From positions 186,001 to 250,000 of the forward strand of contig JAKVOA010000002.1 of NCBI GenBank assembly GCA_022483045.1: a stretch of DNA of 64,000 bases, in the 5' to 3' direction. A program made the position numbers and the translations under genes. Below the pieces are notes generated by a model, which saw only the letters and a list, made by a program, of their open reading frames with translations, did no database searches and was not told where the DNA came from. Each line of letters starts with the position of its first letter. Position 1 is the stretch's first letter. Of this stretch, positions 63,517-64,000 are shown one piece after another. Source of the DNA: Oscillospiraceae bacterium (lineage in GTDB: Bacteria; Bacillota; Clostridia; Oscillospirales; Acutalibacteraceae).

Positions 63517-64000
63517 TTACCTCCGGTTTTCAGTTGTTTTGTTGTCGGGAAAATAGCGCTGCTGCCACGCCTGCGTCTGCTTTAGGTCCATTGCCGGCGT
63601 TCCCTTTAAACGATAGGAAAGGCCCAGCGCCGCATACTTGTGCACCCCTAAAAGGTGATACGGCAAGAGTTCCACTTTTTCGACATTGGGCACTTTTTCG
63701 GCGATAAAGGTTTTAAGCGCCTGCATGTGCGCTTCGCCGCTTGTCAGGCCCGGCACCACCACGTGCCGCACCCAGACCGGCGTGCCGGCTTTTTTGACAG
63801 CTGCCAAAAACCGCGTGGTCTCGTCCCAGCTTTTCCCGGTCATCTGCCGGTAGCTTTCTGCGGTAACCTGCTTGACATCATACAAAATTAAATCGGTGTA
63901 CTGCAGAAGTTCGTCATAGTTTCCCAGGCCGCAGCCGGCGGTGTCCAGGCAGGTGTGAATGCCCGCGTCTTTACACAGGCGCAGTGTCTCCAGCAGAAAC
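63517..64000 (-). CDS. pflA: Pyruvate formate-lyase activating enzyme, N-terminus cut by window edge
   Basis: Radical SAM enzyme that installs the glycyl radical on PflB. Only the C-terminal 161 residues are visible: [67 protein letters not shown] and [20 protein letters not shown], all typical of PflA. The CxxxCxxC cluster motif is outside the window. Its stop is five bases before the pflB start. Confidence 0.95.
   Translation of the reverse strand, partial: FLLETLRLCKDAGIHTCLDTAGCGLGNYDELLQYTDLILYDVKQVTAESYRQMTGKSWDETTRFLAAVKKAGTPVWVRHVVVPGLTSGEAHMQALKTFIAEKVPNVEKVELLPYHLLGVHKYAALGLSYRLKGTPAMDLKQTQAWQQRYFPDNKTTENRR

Overview
The window (64 kb, GC-rich) looks like a chromosomal segment of a spore-forming, anaerobic Gram-positive bacterium of the class Clostridia, probably near the Ruminococcaceae/Oscillospiraceae. 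Four things point there. It holds sporulation genes (spoIIP, gpr, spoVAE, yqfC, yqfD, ylbJ). It has the typical Firmicutes order hrcA-grpE-dnaK beside hemW, lepA, spoIIP, gpr and rpsT. It has anaerobic enzymes (pyruvate formate-lyase with its activase, rubrerythrin). Its promoters and ribosome sites are strong sigma-A/AGGAGG types. No phage genes, transposases, CRISPR arrays, rRNA or tRNA genes were recognised. The species assignment is inference.

Layout. 1-3.4 kb: hrcA-grpE-dnaK on the minus strand behind a perfect CIRCE operator; dnaK runs off the left edge. 3.6-11.1 kb: hemW and lepA (divergent, sharing a repeated operator-like region), an unknown secreted/membrane gene pair, spoIIP, gpr, rpsT, a 50-residue membrane protein and an orphan spoVAE. 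11.2-16.5 kb: a MATE exporter, argH and a three-domain fructose-type PTS permease. 16.8-21.8 kb: a four-gene Gld-like ABC export operon (ATPase, permease, GldG-like protein, DUF4340 protein). 22.2-27 kb: a DUF1015 gene and ilvB-ilvN-ilvC. 27.1-36.2 kb: a DUF975 membrane protein with a repeat tail, then an exopolysaccharide locus (flippase, polymerase, two glycosyltransferases and a Wzz/CpsD-like fusion whose ATPase motifs are lost), with an ECF-type S component inside it. 36.3-40.7 kb: a hotdog thioesterase, a GNAT acetyltransferase, a HAD hydrolase, a zinc-ribbon/TM2 protein with an eight-unit repeat, ychF and rubrerythrin. 41-46 kb: a complete urease operon ureABCEFGD behind a promoter followed at once by an intrinsic terminator. 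46.4-51.2 kb: VanZ-like, tadA, a CPBP protease, a second MATE exporter, a YfcE-like phosphoesterase and a DUF1275 protein. 51.3-59.7 kb: the conserved sporulation/ribosome-maintenance cluster yqfC-yqfD-phoH-ybeY-dgkA-era-yqzL-recO-mutS2. 59.8-64 kb: ylbJ, a four-cysteine small protein, and pflA-pflB, with pflA running off the right edge.

The least explained parts are non-coding or repeat-based. A dispersed intergenic repeat carries a terminator-like hairpin in several copies. A 98-bp tandem repeat sits at 28.4 kb, and a 149-bp direct repeat flanks a terminator after urease. Two unrelated membrane proteins each have eight near-identical in-frame repeat units. Several dyads overlap promoters (hemW/lepA, MATE2, rubrerythrin, ilvB). 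I saw no clear new defence or mobile system. The best candidates for undescribed biology are the degenerate Wzz/CpsD protein, the urease attenuator, the unknown pair between lepA and spoIIP, and the repeat family.
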